In this document: positions 50,894 through 58,831 of the stretch, piece after piece
Layout of the letters: each line of letters begins with the position of its first letter
Position numbering within the stretch: the stretch's first letter is position 1
Source: Amycolatopsis thermoflava N1165
Lineage (GTDB): Bacteria; Actinomycetota; Actinomycetes; Mycobacteriales; Pseudonocardiaceae
Length of the DNA: 64,000 nucleotides
NCBI RefSeq assembly: GCF_000473265.1
Contig: NZ_KI421511.1
Location: forward strand, 372,001 to 436,000
Direction: 5' to 3'
Translations under genes and position numbers: made by a program
The notes under the pieces: model-generated
What the model saw: the letters and a program-made list of their open reading frames with translations, nothing else
What the model was told of the DNA's origin: nothing
Database searches by the model: none

Positions 50894-52414
50894 ATGCCGC
50901 TCACCGTCGAGAAACTCCTCGACCGACCGGACCTCAAGCTGTCGCAGGTCGCGGGGTCGCCGGAAGCCTGTCGCAGCGCGGTGACCTGGGCCTTGATCAG
51001 CGAACTGCCCGATCCCTCGCCCTACATCGACGGCGGGGAACTCGTGCTGACCACCGGCTCGCGCCTGGCGCCCGGCTTCGCCGAACGACGGGAGTACGTG
51101 CGGCGGCTGGCCCAAGCCGGAGCGGTCGCGCTCGGGTTCGGGGTGAGCTCGTTCTACCCCGACGTGCCGGAGGACCTGGTCGCCGCGGCCGAGGAGACCG
51201 GCCTGCCGCTGCTGTCGGTTCCCCACGACACCGGATTCGCGGCCATCAGCAGGGTCGTCGCCGACTTCATCTCCGACGAACGGCAGAAGGAACTCACCTA
51301 CGCCGTCGCCGCTCAACGGGACCTCACGCGCGCTTCGCTGTCGTCCTACGCCGCCCGGGCCATCGTCGAGCGGCTCGCCAAGGCGCTGCGCGGCTGGACG
51401 GTGCTCCTCGACGTCGACGGGGCGGTGCGCGCGGGCGCGCCCGCCGGGCGCATGCACGTGCCTCGCATCCGCATCGAACTGCCCCGGCTGCGGGAACGGG
51501 GCACGTCCTCGAGCCTGAGCATGACCGTCGCCGGTGAGGCCGTCGTGCTGCTGCCGCTCACCGTCCGCGGCCGGATCCGCGGATTCCTCGCGATCGGCCG
51601 GTCCACGCCCTTGACCAGCGCCGAGCAGAGCATCGTCACGACGGCGGTGTCCCTGCTGTGCGCCGACCTGCACAGCGCCTGGGGAGTCCTGGACAGCGAG
51701 CGCAGGCAGCGGCTCGCCGTCTTCAAAGCCGCCGTGGAGGGCGACATCCGCCTGGCCGCCTCGATCGGCCACGCGCTGGGCACCGACCTGCCCGAAGGGG
51801 ACCTGCGGGTGGCCATCCTCGGCGTGCCCTCGGGCCACGAGCTGGAACTGCTCGAACACGCCGAGGGCGACTACGGGTTGCGGAACGTGTGCGCGCTCGT
51901 GGCGGAGTGGGAGCGCGGGCGGGTGGTCGTCCTGATGCCACCCGCCGAAGGCGACACCCGCACACTGGAAGCGCTGCTGCGCCGCATCCCCCTCGCCCGC
52001 GGCGCGGTCAGCGACCCCACTCCCGCCAAGGACCTGCCCGAGGCATGGCGGCAGGTCCGATCGGTGTTCAACAGCGCGCCCGGAACCGCCGGGAGGCTGA
52101 CCAGTGCCGGGGACGTCGCCACCGCCGGCTTGATGCGTCACCTCGACACGGACGAAGCGCGCGGATGGGCCTCGGCCCTGCTCGCGCCACTGACCGACAA
52201 GAAGAACAACTCCAAGGTGGACCTACGCCACACGCTGCGGACCTTCCTGGCCCACAACGGCCAGTCCGACGCGTCCGCCTCGGCCCTGGGCATCCACCGG
52301 CACACGCTGCGGTACCGGATGGGCAAGGTGGTCGAAGCGCTGGGGCGGGAGATCGACGATCCGACGACCCGCGCCGAGCTGTGGATCGCCCTGCAGCTCG
52401 ATGACCAGCTCTGA
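50894..52414 (+). CDS. PucR family transcriptional regulator
   Basis: 506 residues. The N-terminal PucR domain (about 1-125) contains TWALISELPDPSPYIDGGELVLTTG, a GGDEF-like middle part follows, and the C-terminal helix-turn-helix is DLRHTLRTFLAHNGQSDASASALGIHRHTLRYRMGKV (about 455-490). Such activators control purine, GABA or other nitrogen-compound catabolism. Position between the minus-strand PxpBC-like pair and the diiron monooxygenase operon suggests that it controls both. Ribosome binding site GGGAGGCAAGG precedes ATG at 50894. Confidence 0.86.
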   Translation: MPLTVEKLLDRPDLKLSQVAGSPEACRSAVTWALISELPDPSPYIDGGELVLTTGSRLAPGFAERREYVRRLAQAGAVALGFGVSSFYPDVPEDLVAAAEETGLPLLSVPHDTGFAAISRVVADFISDERQKELTYAVAAQRDLTRASLSSYAARAIVERLAKALRGWTVLLDVDGAVRAGAPAGRMHVPRIRIELPRLRERGTSSSLSMTVAGEAVVLLPLTVRGRIRGFLAIGRSTPLTSAEQSIVTTAVSLLCADLHSAWGVLDSERRQRLAVFKAAVEGDIRLAASIGHALGTDLPEGDLRVAILGVPSGHELELLEHAEGDYGLRNVCALVAEWERGRVVVLMPPAEGDTRTLEALLRRIPLARGAVSDPTPAKDLPEAWRQVRSVFNSAPGTAGRLTSAGDVATAGLMRHLDTDEARGWASALLAPLTDKKNNSKVDLRHTLRTFLAHNGQSDASASALGIHRHTLRYRMGKVVEALGREIDDPTTRAELWIALQLDDQL

Positions 52415-52514
52415 CGTCCGCCGGTACTCCCGAGTGGCACCGGCCGCCGCCGGGTTGTCCAAGATGCGCACTACCCGCCCCGCCGCACTTCGCCGAGTCT
52501 GTTCATCGCAAGAC

Positions 52515-52528
52515 GTTCAACGGTGAAC
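52515..52528. promoter_or_regulatory. Inverted repeat ahead of the monooxygenase operon
   Basis: GTTCA (52515-52519) and TGAAC (52524-52528) form a perfect inverted repeat with a four-base spacer. It lies just before the ribosome binding site AGGAGG of the first gene at 52540, and a further GTTCA occurs at 52501. It may be a binding site for the PucR protein or part of the leader. Confidence 0.4.
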
Positions 52529-52539
52529 CAGGAGGCGAA

Positions 52540-53244
52540 ATGGGCACGGCACTGCATCCGCCGCAGTTGGTGACCTGCTCCCGCACCCTCTACCTCGTCT
52601 GGGTGCCCGCGGATCCGGACGCCGTCGCCAAGCTGGTGCCCGAGGGGCTCAGCCCGGCCGGCGACTGTTCCTGCTACATCAACCAGTACGTCGTCGACGG
52701 CCCCGACCAGACCTCGGCCGTGGGAGCGGAATCCTTCGGCGCCTACTCCCTGACCTACCTCGGTGTCAACCTGTCCGGTTTGGACACCGAGGCCGGGGTG
52801 CCGGGGCGGTGGTGGACCCACTACTACAACAGCTCCGACGTGATGAGCCGGTACGCCAGGGAACACGGCGTCCCGGCGGGGGAACCCGGCCACACGACAC
52901 TGACCCTCAGTGGCGACACCCTCGTCGCCACCACCCATCTGGACGGCAGGCCGGTCATCCGCACGACCGCGACGGTCACCGTGGGCACACCCCAGCGGGC
53001 CGCCGGGCAACTCCGGTACATCACCCGGCGCGACGGGGAGTTCCACAGCGGACGCTACGCCTACGTCGCCGATCTGGCCGAGCACTTCCAGGTGCGGTCC
53101 TTCGAGTTCCTCGACGAGAACCACCCGACCTACCAGCTGCGGCCCGCCGACCCCCTGCAGGTGACGTTCGGCTTCTACGCGCCCTCCATGTCCTTCGTCT
53201 ACCCCGGCGGCGAAGGGCCGCTGGGATCCGAGCACGGCAGCTGA
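52540..53244 (+). CDS. Acetoacetate decarboxylase-like protein
   Basis: 234 residues. The overall pattern (LYLVWVPADPDAVAKLVPEGLSP, AYSLTYLGVNLSGLDT, AREHGVPAGEP, LQVTFGFYAPSMSF) fits the acetoacetate decarboxylase superfamily. The position of the Schiff-base Lys in the GRExxGfPK motif appears to be Ala113, so simple decarboxylation by Lys chemistry is not expected. It is the first gene of a long operon with a diiron monooxygenase, so it may act on an oxidised ring product. Moderate certainty; the family is divergent. Confidence 0.55.
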   Translation: MGTALHPPQLVTCSRTLYLVWVPADPDAVAKLVPEGLSPAGDCSCYINQYVVDGPDQTSAVGAESFGAYSLTYLGVNLSGLDTEAGVPGRWWTHYYNSSDVMSRYAREHGVPAGEPGHTTLTLSGDTLVATTHLDGRPVIRTTATVTVGTPQRAAGQLRYITRRDGEFHSGRYAYVADLAEHFQVRSFEFLDENHPTYQLRPADPLQVTFGFYAPSMSFVYPGGEGPLGSEHGS

Positions 53245-53305
53245 CCCGTCCGGCTGCCCGGCAACCCGCATCGACATCCGCCCCGACATCCCGAGGAGCA
53301 ACAGC

Positions 53306-54802
53306 ATGGCTCTGCTGGAACGCGCGCAGTGGTACGACATCGCGCGCGACACCGAGTGGACACCGCGGTACGTGACCCTGGCCGAACTCTTCCCGCCGGA
53401 GCTCTCCGGCGGGGAGGGGCTGCCCGACGAGATCTGGTCGACCTACGACGAGCCCTACAAGATCAGCTACCGCGAATACGTCGACATCCAGCGGCAGAAG
53501 GACGCCGGCGCCTATTCGGTCAAGGCCGCGCTCGAGCGCGCCGACCTGTACAACAAGGCCGATCCGGGGTGGATCTCCATCCTCAAGGAGCACTACGCCG
53601 CCGTCGCGCTCGTCGAGTACGGCGCCTCGTTCCAGGAAGCCCGCTTCATCCGCTGGTCCAAGGCCCCCGGCATGCGCAACATGGCGACCTTCGGCATGCT
53701 CGACGAGATCCGGCACGGCCAGATCCAGCTCTACTTCCCGCACGAATACGTCAGCAAGGACCGGCAGTTCGAGTGGTCCCACGCGGCGATGTTCACCGAC
53801 AACTGGGTGACGCTGGGCGCCCGCCACTTCTTCGACGACGTCATGATGACCCGCGACGCACTGTCCACGTCGATCTTCGCCAACTTCTCCTTCGAGACCG
53901 GCTTCACCAACCTGCAGTTCATCGGCCTGTCCGGGGACGCCGCGAAGGCAGGCGACTTCACCTTCTCCAAGCTCATCCAGAGCATCCAGTCCGACGAGGC
54001 GCGGCACGCGCAGCTGGGCACCCCGCTGCTGCAGATGCTGATCGAGAACGGGCAGAAGGACGTCGCCCAGAAGAAGATCGACATCGCGTTCTGGCGGTCC
54101 TACCGGCTGTTCACGATCCTGTCCGGCATCCCGATGGACTACTACGTCCCGCTGGAGGTGCGCGAGGCCTCCTTCAAGGAGTTCATGGAGGAGTGGATCG
54201 TCACGCAGTTCATGCGGTCACTGGAGGACCTCGGCCTGTCCAAGCCCTGGTACTGGGACATCTTCCTGCGGGACATCTCCGAGCACCACCACGGCCAGCA
54301 CCTGGGCACCTACTCCTGGCGGCCCACCCTGTGGTGGAACCCGGCCGCGGGCGTCAGCCCGGAGGAACGGGACTGGCTGGAGGAGAAGTACCCGGGCTGG
54401 AACGACACCTTCGGCAAGGTGTGGGACGTCATGATCGACAACTTCGTGCACGGCCGGACCGACAAGACCGTCCCGGGCACGCTGCCGGTGATCTGCAACG
54501 TGTCCCAGCTGCCCATCGTCGGCACCCCGTCGCAGACGTTGCGCGACATCTCGATCGTCCACGAAGGACGCCGCTACCACTTCGCGTCCGAAGTGGACAA
54601 GTGGATCTTCGAGGACGACCCCGAGCGCTACCGCCACCACAAGAACCTGGTCGACCGGTTCCTCGGCGGCGACATCCAGCCCGCCGACCTCGGCGGCGTC
54701 CTGGAGTACATGGGCCTGGGCACCGTCGGCCCCGGCGGCGACGACGCCCACGGGTTCGCCTGGGTGGAGACCTACCGCAAGCAACTCGCCAAGGCCGGCT
54801 GA
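53306..54802 (+). CDS. Toluene-4-monooxygenase-like hydroxylase alpha subunit
   Basis: 498 residues, full length for TmoA/TouA-type soluble diiron monooxygenase alpha subunits. All six iron ligands fall at the T4MO positions: Glu104, Glu134, His137, Glu197, Glu231, His234 (motifs MLDEIRHGQ and SDEARHAQ). Thr201, Phe176, Phe196, Phe205 and Gln141 are also conserved. Pocket residues differ: Val100 (Ile in T4MO) and Val103 (Gly in T4MO, Glu in ToMO), so a different substrate or regiochemistry is expected. It hydroxylates an aromatic or heterocyclic ring with O2. Downstream genes supply every partner subunit. Confidence 0.93.
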   Translation: MALLERAQWYDIARDTEWTPRYVTLAELFPPELSGGEGLPDEIWSTYDEPYKISYREYVDIQRQKDAGAYSVKAALERADLYNKADPGWISILKEHYAAVALVEYGASFQEARFIRWSKAPGMRNMATFGMLDEIRHGQIQLYFPHEYVSKDRQFEWSHAAMFTDNWVTLGARHFFDDVMMTRDALSTSIFANFSFETGFTNLQFIGLSGDAAKAGDFTFSKLIQSIQSDEARHAQLGTPLLQMLIENGQKDVAQKKIDIAFWRSYRLFTILSGIPMDYYVPLEVREASFKEFMEEWIVTQFMRSLEDLGLSKPWYWDIFLRDISEHHHGQHLGTYSWRPTLWWNPAAGVSPEERDWLEEKYPGWNDTFGKVWDVMIDNFVHGRTDKTVPGTLPVICNVSQLPIVGTPSQTLRDISIVHEGRRYHFASEVDKWIFEDDPERYRHHKNLVDRFLGGDIQPADLGGVLEYMGLGTVGPGGDDAHGFAWVETYRKQLAKAG

Positions 54803-54822
54803 CACCCCAGGAGGACACCACG

Positions 54823-55077
54823 ATGGCCGTGATCCCGCTCGCCGCGCACTTCCACGGCGACTTCGTCATCAAACTGCTGCCGGTCGACTCGGGCGACACG
54901 ATGGACCAGGTGGCCGCCGCTGCCGCCGCCAACGCCGTGGGCATCCACGTCGCCGACCAGCCCGGCCGCACCCTGCGCGTCCGCAAGCAGGGCGCCGAAA
55001 CGCCCTACCCCCGCACCACCACGGTCGCCGACTCCGGCCTGGAGCCGACCGAATGCGTCGAAATCTACTTCGAGTGA
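54823..55077 (+). CDS. Monooxygenase gamma subunit, TmoB-like
   Basis: 84 residues, the length of TmoB. AVIPLAAHFHGDFVIKLLPVDSGDTMDQVA and the C-terminal PRTTTVADSGLEPTECVEIYF match this small subunit of the (alpha-beta-gamma)2 hydroxylase. ATG at 54823 with ribosome binding site GGAGG, 20 bases after the alpha-subunit stop. Confidence 0.9.
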   Translation: MAVIPLAAHFHGDFVIKLLPVDSGDTMDQVAAAAAANAVGIHVADQPGRTLRVRKQGAETPYPRTTTVADSGLEPTECVEIYFE

Positions 55078-55086
55078 GGAGGACCG

Positions 55087-55425
55087 GTGAGCGTGACTGA
55101 TCCCATCATCGACCCGGTCGGCCCGGTCCTCCAGACCGGCGAGGTCGCCAGGGCCGTGGCCGACGCGGCCGTGATCGACAACGCCGGACGGCGCGTCGAC
55201 GTCCGCGACCGCGGCTCCTACGTGCGGATCGAGGTCGAGGGCGGGGAATGCGTGCTGCGCCGCGCGACCATCGCCGAGGAACTCGGCCGCCCGTTCAAGA
55301 TGTCCGAGCTCGAACTGATCATGCCCTCGTTCGTCGGGCGGATCGACACCAGCAGCGACGTCTACCGCTTCTACCACGGCCACCAGCAGGCCGCGAACAC
55401 CGACCAGAAGGGGGCTCTCGCATGA
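55087..55425 (+). CDS. Monooxygenase effector (coupling) protein, TmoD-like
   Basis: 112 residues, no cofactor motifs. VGPVLQTGEVARAVADAAVIDN and FKMSELELIMPSFVGRID are typical of MmoB/TmoD effector proteins, which bind the hydroxylase and gate access to the diiron site. GTG at 55087, nine bases after tmoB, and the stop overlaps the beta-subunit start by four bases. Confidence 0.9.
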   Translation: MSVTDPIIDPVGPVLQTGEVARAVADAAVIDNAGRRVDVRDRGSYVRIEVEGGECVLRRATIAEELGRPFKMSELELIMPSFVGRIDTSSDVYRFYHGHQQAANTDQKGALA

Positions 55426-56408
55426 GCGCGCCGCTGAAGCCACTCAAGACCTGGGGCCACCTCGCCGCCCGGCGCCGCAAGCCCAGCGAGTACGAGATCG
55501 TGTCCACCAACCTGCTGTGGCACACGCGCGACGCCGAACAGCCCTGGGACGTCGGGCACACCGGGTTCATGGCGGACTTCTACCGCAAGAACCGCAACGG
55601 CAGCCCGGTCACCCACCCGGACTGGAACGCCTTCCGCGACCCCGACGAGCTGGTCTACCGCACCTACAACATCCTCCAGGACGGCCAGGAGACCTACGTC
55701 GAGGGCCTGCTGGACCAGCACAACGCCGAGGGCCACGACAAGGGGCTCGCACCCGAGTGGGTCGCGACCCTCGCCCAGCTCTACACCCCGAGCCGCTACC
55801 TGCTGCACACCATCCAGATGGCCAGCGCCTACCTGGTCCACATGGCGCCCGCGAGCACCATCGCCAACTGCGCCGCCTTCCAGACCGCCGACCAGCTGCG
55901 GTGGCTGTCCAATGTGGCCTACCGGACGGCCGAACTCAAGCTCGCCCATCCGAACGCCGGGTTCGGTGAGCGGGAACGCGAGCTGTGGGAGGAACTGCCC
56001 GCCTGGCAGGGGTTCCGGGAACTGATGGAGCGCCAGCTCACCACCTTCGACTGGGCCGAGGCGTTCGTCGCGCTGAACGTCGTGGCCAAGCCGGCCGTGG
56101 ACGAGATCGTGCTGCGCCAGCTGGGTGTCAGCTCCCGCCGGCACGGCGACACCCTGCACGCGCTGCTCACCGAAGCCGCGCTGCGCGACAGTGAACGCTC
56201 CCGCCGCTGGACCGAGGCCCTCGTGCGGCACATGGCCGAGGTCGACGAGAACCTGCCGAAGCTCACGGAATGGGTGGACAAGTGGCAGCCGCTGGCCACG
56301 AAGGCCATCCGGGCCTACGGCGACGAGGTGGCCGAGAACGCGGAAGCCTCCGACAACGCCATCGCCGCGGTGCGGGCCTTCCAGCGGCACCTCGGGCTGG
56401 GGAACTGA
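55422..56408 (+). CDS. Monooxygenase hydroxylase beta subunit, TmoE-like
   Basis: 328 residues, ferritin-like fold without iron ligands. LKTWGHLAARRRKPSEYEIVSTNLLWHT at the N-terminus and YTPSRYLLHTIQMASAYLVHMAPASTI in the middle are typical of the TmoE/TouE beta subunits that scaffold the alpha subunit. ATG overlaps the effector-protein stop. Confidence 0.9.
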   Translation: MSAPLKPLKTWGHLAARRRKPSEYEIVSTNLLWHTRDAEQPWDVGHTGFMADFYRKNRNGSPVTHPDWNAFRDPDELVYRTYNILQDGQETYVEGLLDQHNAEGHDKGLAPEWVATLAQLYTPSRYLLHTIQMASAYLVHMAPASTIANCAAFQTADQLRWLSNVAYRTAELKLAHPNAGFGERERELWEELPAWQGFRELMERQLTTFDWAEAFVALNVVAKPAVDEIVLRQLGVSSRRHGDTLHALLTEAALRDSERSRRWTEALVRHMAEVDENLPKLTEWVDKWQPLATKAIRAYGDEVAENAEASDNAIAAVRAFQRHLGLGN

Positions 56409-56415
56409 GATCGCC

Positions 56416-57444
56416 ATGACCGGACACCACGTCCTTGTCGAGGGGACCGGCGTTCGCTTCTCCTGCGCGGAGGGCGACACGCTGCTGCGTGCCGCCCTCC
56501 GCGCGGGAGTCGGACTCAGCTACGAGTGCAACAGCGGTTCCTGCGGCAGCTGCCGGTACGAACTCGTCGACGGCGAAGTGCGGGACCGGCGGCCAGGCGC
56601 GCCCGGACTCACCGCACGCGACCGCCGCCGGGGACGTCGGCTGGCCTGCCAGAGCGAACCGCTGTCCGACTGCGTCGTGCGCGTTCCCGAGCCCGCCGAG
56701 GTGACCACCTACCGGCCGGTGACCCAGACCGCGCTGCTGAGCGCGGTGCGGCCGCTCACCCACGACATGTCGGAGTTCGTGTTCACCGCCGAGGAGCGCG
56801 CCGAGTTCGCGCCCGGCCAGTACGCGATGATCCACCTGCCCGACGGGCGGGTCGAACGCGCCTACTCGATGAGCAACCTGGGCAACAGCAGCCGGGAATG
56901 GAAGTTCGTCGTCAAGCGCGCCCCGGACGGGCAGGCGACGTCCATCCTGTTCGACAAGCTCGAGGTCGGGTCGGCCGTGGTGATCGACGGCCCCTACGGC
57001 CACGCCTACCTGCGGCCGGAACGCAACCGCGACATCGTGTGCGTGGCGGGCGGCAGCGGACTGGGCGCGATGATCTCGATCATCCTCGGCGCGGCCGCGC
57101 TCCCGGACGCCGTGGACCGCACGGCGCACCTTTTCATCGGCGGCCGGACCGAGGCGGACATCCACATCCCCGACGCGGTCCTCGTCGCCCGCCGCCGCCT
57201 GCGGGCACTGCACGTCCGCACCGCCGTCTCGGCCGCCGACGGGTGCGACCCGCAGCCCGAGTGCGGCATCGCGCCCTTCCGCGGCTTCGTCCACGAGGCC
57301 GTCGTCGGCACCTTCGGCGAGAAGATCCGGGACTTCACCTACTACGCGGCGGGGCCGCCCGCGATGACCGACGCCCTCGCCAGGGCCCTCGTGGTCGAGG
57401 GCGGTCTGGCGGCCGACCACCTGTACTTCGACCGCTTCTGCTGA
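56416..57444 (+). CDS. Monooxygenase NADH reductase, TmoF-like
   Basis: 342 residues. The N-terminal 2Fe-2S ferredoxin domain has Cys residues in ECNSGSCGSCRYE and LACQSEP; the FAD-binding domain contains RAYSMSNLG and the NAD domain VAGGSGLGAMISI. It passes electrons from NADH to the Rieske protein encoded next. ATG at 56416 is seven bases after tmoE. Confidence 0.91.
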   Translation: MTGHHVLVEGTGVRFSCAEGDTLLRAALRAGVGLSYECNSGSCGSCRYELVDGEVRDRRPGAPGLTARDRRRGRRLACQSEPLSDCVVRVPEPAEVTTYRPVTQTALLSAVRPLTHDMSEFVFTAEERAEFAPGQYAMIHLPDGRVERAYSMSNLGNSSREWKFVVKRAPDGQATSILFDKLEVGSAVVIDGPYGHAYLRPERNRDIVCVAGGSGLGAMISIILGAAALPDAVDRTAHLFIGGRTEADIHIPDAVLVARRRLRALHVRTAVSAADGCDPQPECGIAPFRGFVHEAVVGTFGEKIRDFTYYAAGPPAMTDALARALVVEGGLAADHLYFDRFC

Positions 57445-57457
57445 GAAAGGAACACCC

Positions 57458-57793
57458 ATGGCTTTCGTTCGGGTCTGCAGCCTGGATGACGTCTGGGAGG
57501 GCGAGATGGAGTCCTTCGAGGTCGGCGACAAGGAGATCCTCGTCGCCCACCTCGACGGCGGCGACGTCGTCGCCACCCAGGCCATCTGCCCGCACCAGCA
57601 GGTCGAACTCGTCGAAGGGGAGCTCGACAAGAAGACCCTGACCTGCAAGAGCCACCTGTGGACGTTCGACCTGACCACCTGCAAAGGCATCAACCCCGGA
57701 CACGCCGAGCTGGCGCGCTACCCGGTCAAGCTCGACGGCGACGACATCTACATCGACCCCGACGGCGACACCCCCAAGGTCGCCCACTCCTGA
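57458..57793 (+). CDS. Rieske-type ferredoxin, TmoC-like
   Basis: 111 residues with one Rieske [2Fe-2S] centre: Cys44-x-His46 (CPH) and Cys63-x2-His66 (CKSHLW). It carries electrons from the reductase to the diiron hydroxylase. Position at the end of the monooxygenase block (order A-B-D-E-F-C) differs from the tmoABCDEF order of Pseudomonas. ATG at 57458 has the ribosome binding site GAAAGGA. Confidence 0.92.
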   Translation: MAFVRVCSLDDVWEGEMESFEVGDKEILVAHLDGGDVVATQAICPHQQVELVEGELDKKTLTCKSHLWTFDLTTCKGINPGHAELARYPVKLDGDDIYIDPDGDTPKVAHS

Positions 57794-57814
57794 CCAGACA
57801 AGGAATCCGGCACA

Positions 57815-58537
57815 ATGGTTGCGATCAACTGCGACATGGGCGAGGCCTACAGCATCTACCGCTGCGGCGACGACGAGGGCATCATGCCCTACATCACGGT
57901 CGCGAACGTGGCGTGCGGTTTCCACGCCGCCGACCCGGTCGTGATGCGCAAGACCGTCGCCCTCGCCAAGGAACACTCGGTGAAGGTGGGCGCGCACCCG
58001 TCCTTCCCGGACCGGGACGGGTTCGGGCGCCGCGAGATGAAGCTCGACCCGGAGGAGCTGACCGCGTCCGTGGTCTACCAGGTGGGCGCGCTCAACGGTT
58101 TTCTCCAGGGCGAGGGGATGCCGCTGAACCACATCAAACCGCACGGCGCGCTCTACGGGCTCGCGTCCCGGGACGAGTCGGTGGCCGCCGCCATCGCCGC
58201 CGCCGCCGACGTCTTCGACGTCCCGCTCATGGGGATGGCCGGCACGGTGCACGAAAAGGTGTGGGGCCGTCGCCCGCAGGGCTTCATCGCCGAGTACTAC
58301 ACCGACCTCGACTACCGCGACGACGGCTCGCTCATCATCACCCGCGAGCACATCGCCTACGACCCCGCCCTCGCCGCCGAACGCGCGGTCCGCGCCGTCA
58401 CCGAAGGCGTGGCCACCTCCGTCAACGGCAAGGACATTCCCATGCGGGCCGACTGCATCTGCGTGCACTCCGACACGCCGGGAGCGGTCGACCTGGCCAA
58501 GAGCGTCTACGAGGCGCTCAAGCCGTACCTGAGCTGA
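57815..58537 (+). CDS. PxpA-like (LamB/YcsF) 5-oxoprolinase subunit
   Basis: 240 residues. INCDMGEAYSIYRCGDDEGIMPYITVANVACGFHA and KVGAHPSFPDRDGFGRR, VNHIKPHGALY-type and YTDLDYRDDGSLI segments define the LamB/YcsF family. In PxpABC it accepts an activated (phosphorylated or carboxylated) lactam and opens it. It follows the Rieske gene by 21 bases and precedes biotin carrier, biotin carboxylase, PxpB and PxpC, so it belongs to the same transcript as the monooxygenase. Confidence 0.88.
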   Translation: MVAINCDMGEAYSIYRCGDDEGIMPYITVANVACGFHAADPVVMRKTVALAKEHSVKVGAHPSFPDRDGFGRREMKLDPEELTASVVYQVGALNGFLQGEGMPLNHIKPHGALYGLASRDESVAAAIAAAADVFDVPLMGMAGTVHEKVWGRRPQGFIAEYYTDLDYRDDGSLIITREHIAYDPALAAERAVRAVTEGVATSVNGKDIPMRADCICVHSDTPGAVDLAKSVYEALKPYLS

Positions 58538-58582
58538 AACCTCCCCACCCGTCCCATCAACGAGTCACAGCGAGGTGCTCCG

Positions 58583-58831
58583 ATGACCCGACACGAGGTC
58601 CTGTCCCCGATCCCCGGCGTCTTCTACCGCAAACCGGACCCGGACAGCCCGGACTACGTCAAACCCGGCCAGCACGTCTCCGCCGGGGACACGGTGGGCC
58701 TGGTCGAGGTGATGAAGTCGTTCTACCCGGTGGAGGCAGGCGCCGAGGGAACCGTCGTCGACTTCGCCGCAGAGGGCGAGTCCGTCGTGGAGGCCGGGCA
58801 GGTCCTCGTGGTGCTCGAGGTCGAGTCGTGA
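58583..58831 (+). CDS. Biotin carboxyl carrier protein
   Basis: 82 residues, a stand-alone biotinyl domain. The biotinylated Lys45 lies in VEVMKSFYPV, and EGTVVDFAAEGESVVEAGQVLVVLE completes the fold. The usual AMKM motif is VMKS here. Its stop overlaps the GTG of the biotin carboxylase gene. It shuttles carboxybiotin to the carboxyltransferase-like PxpB/PxpC pair encoded downstream. Confidence 0.9.
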   Translation: MTRHEVLSPIPGVFYRKPDPDSPDYVKPGQHVSAGDTVGLVEVMKSFYPVEAGAEGTVVDFAAEGESVVEAGQVLVVLEVES

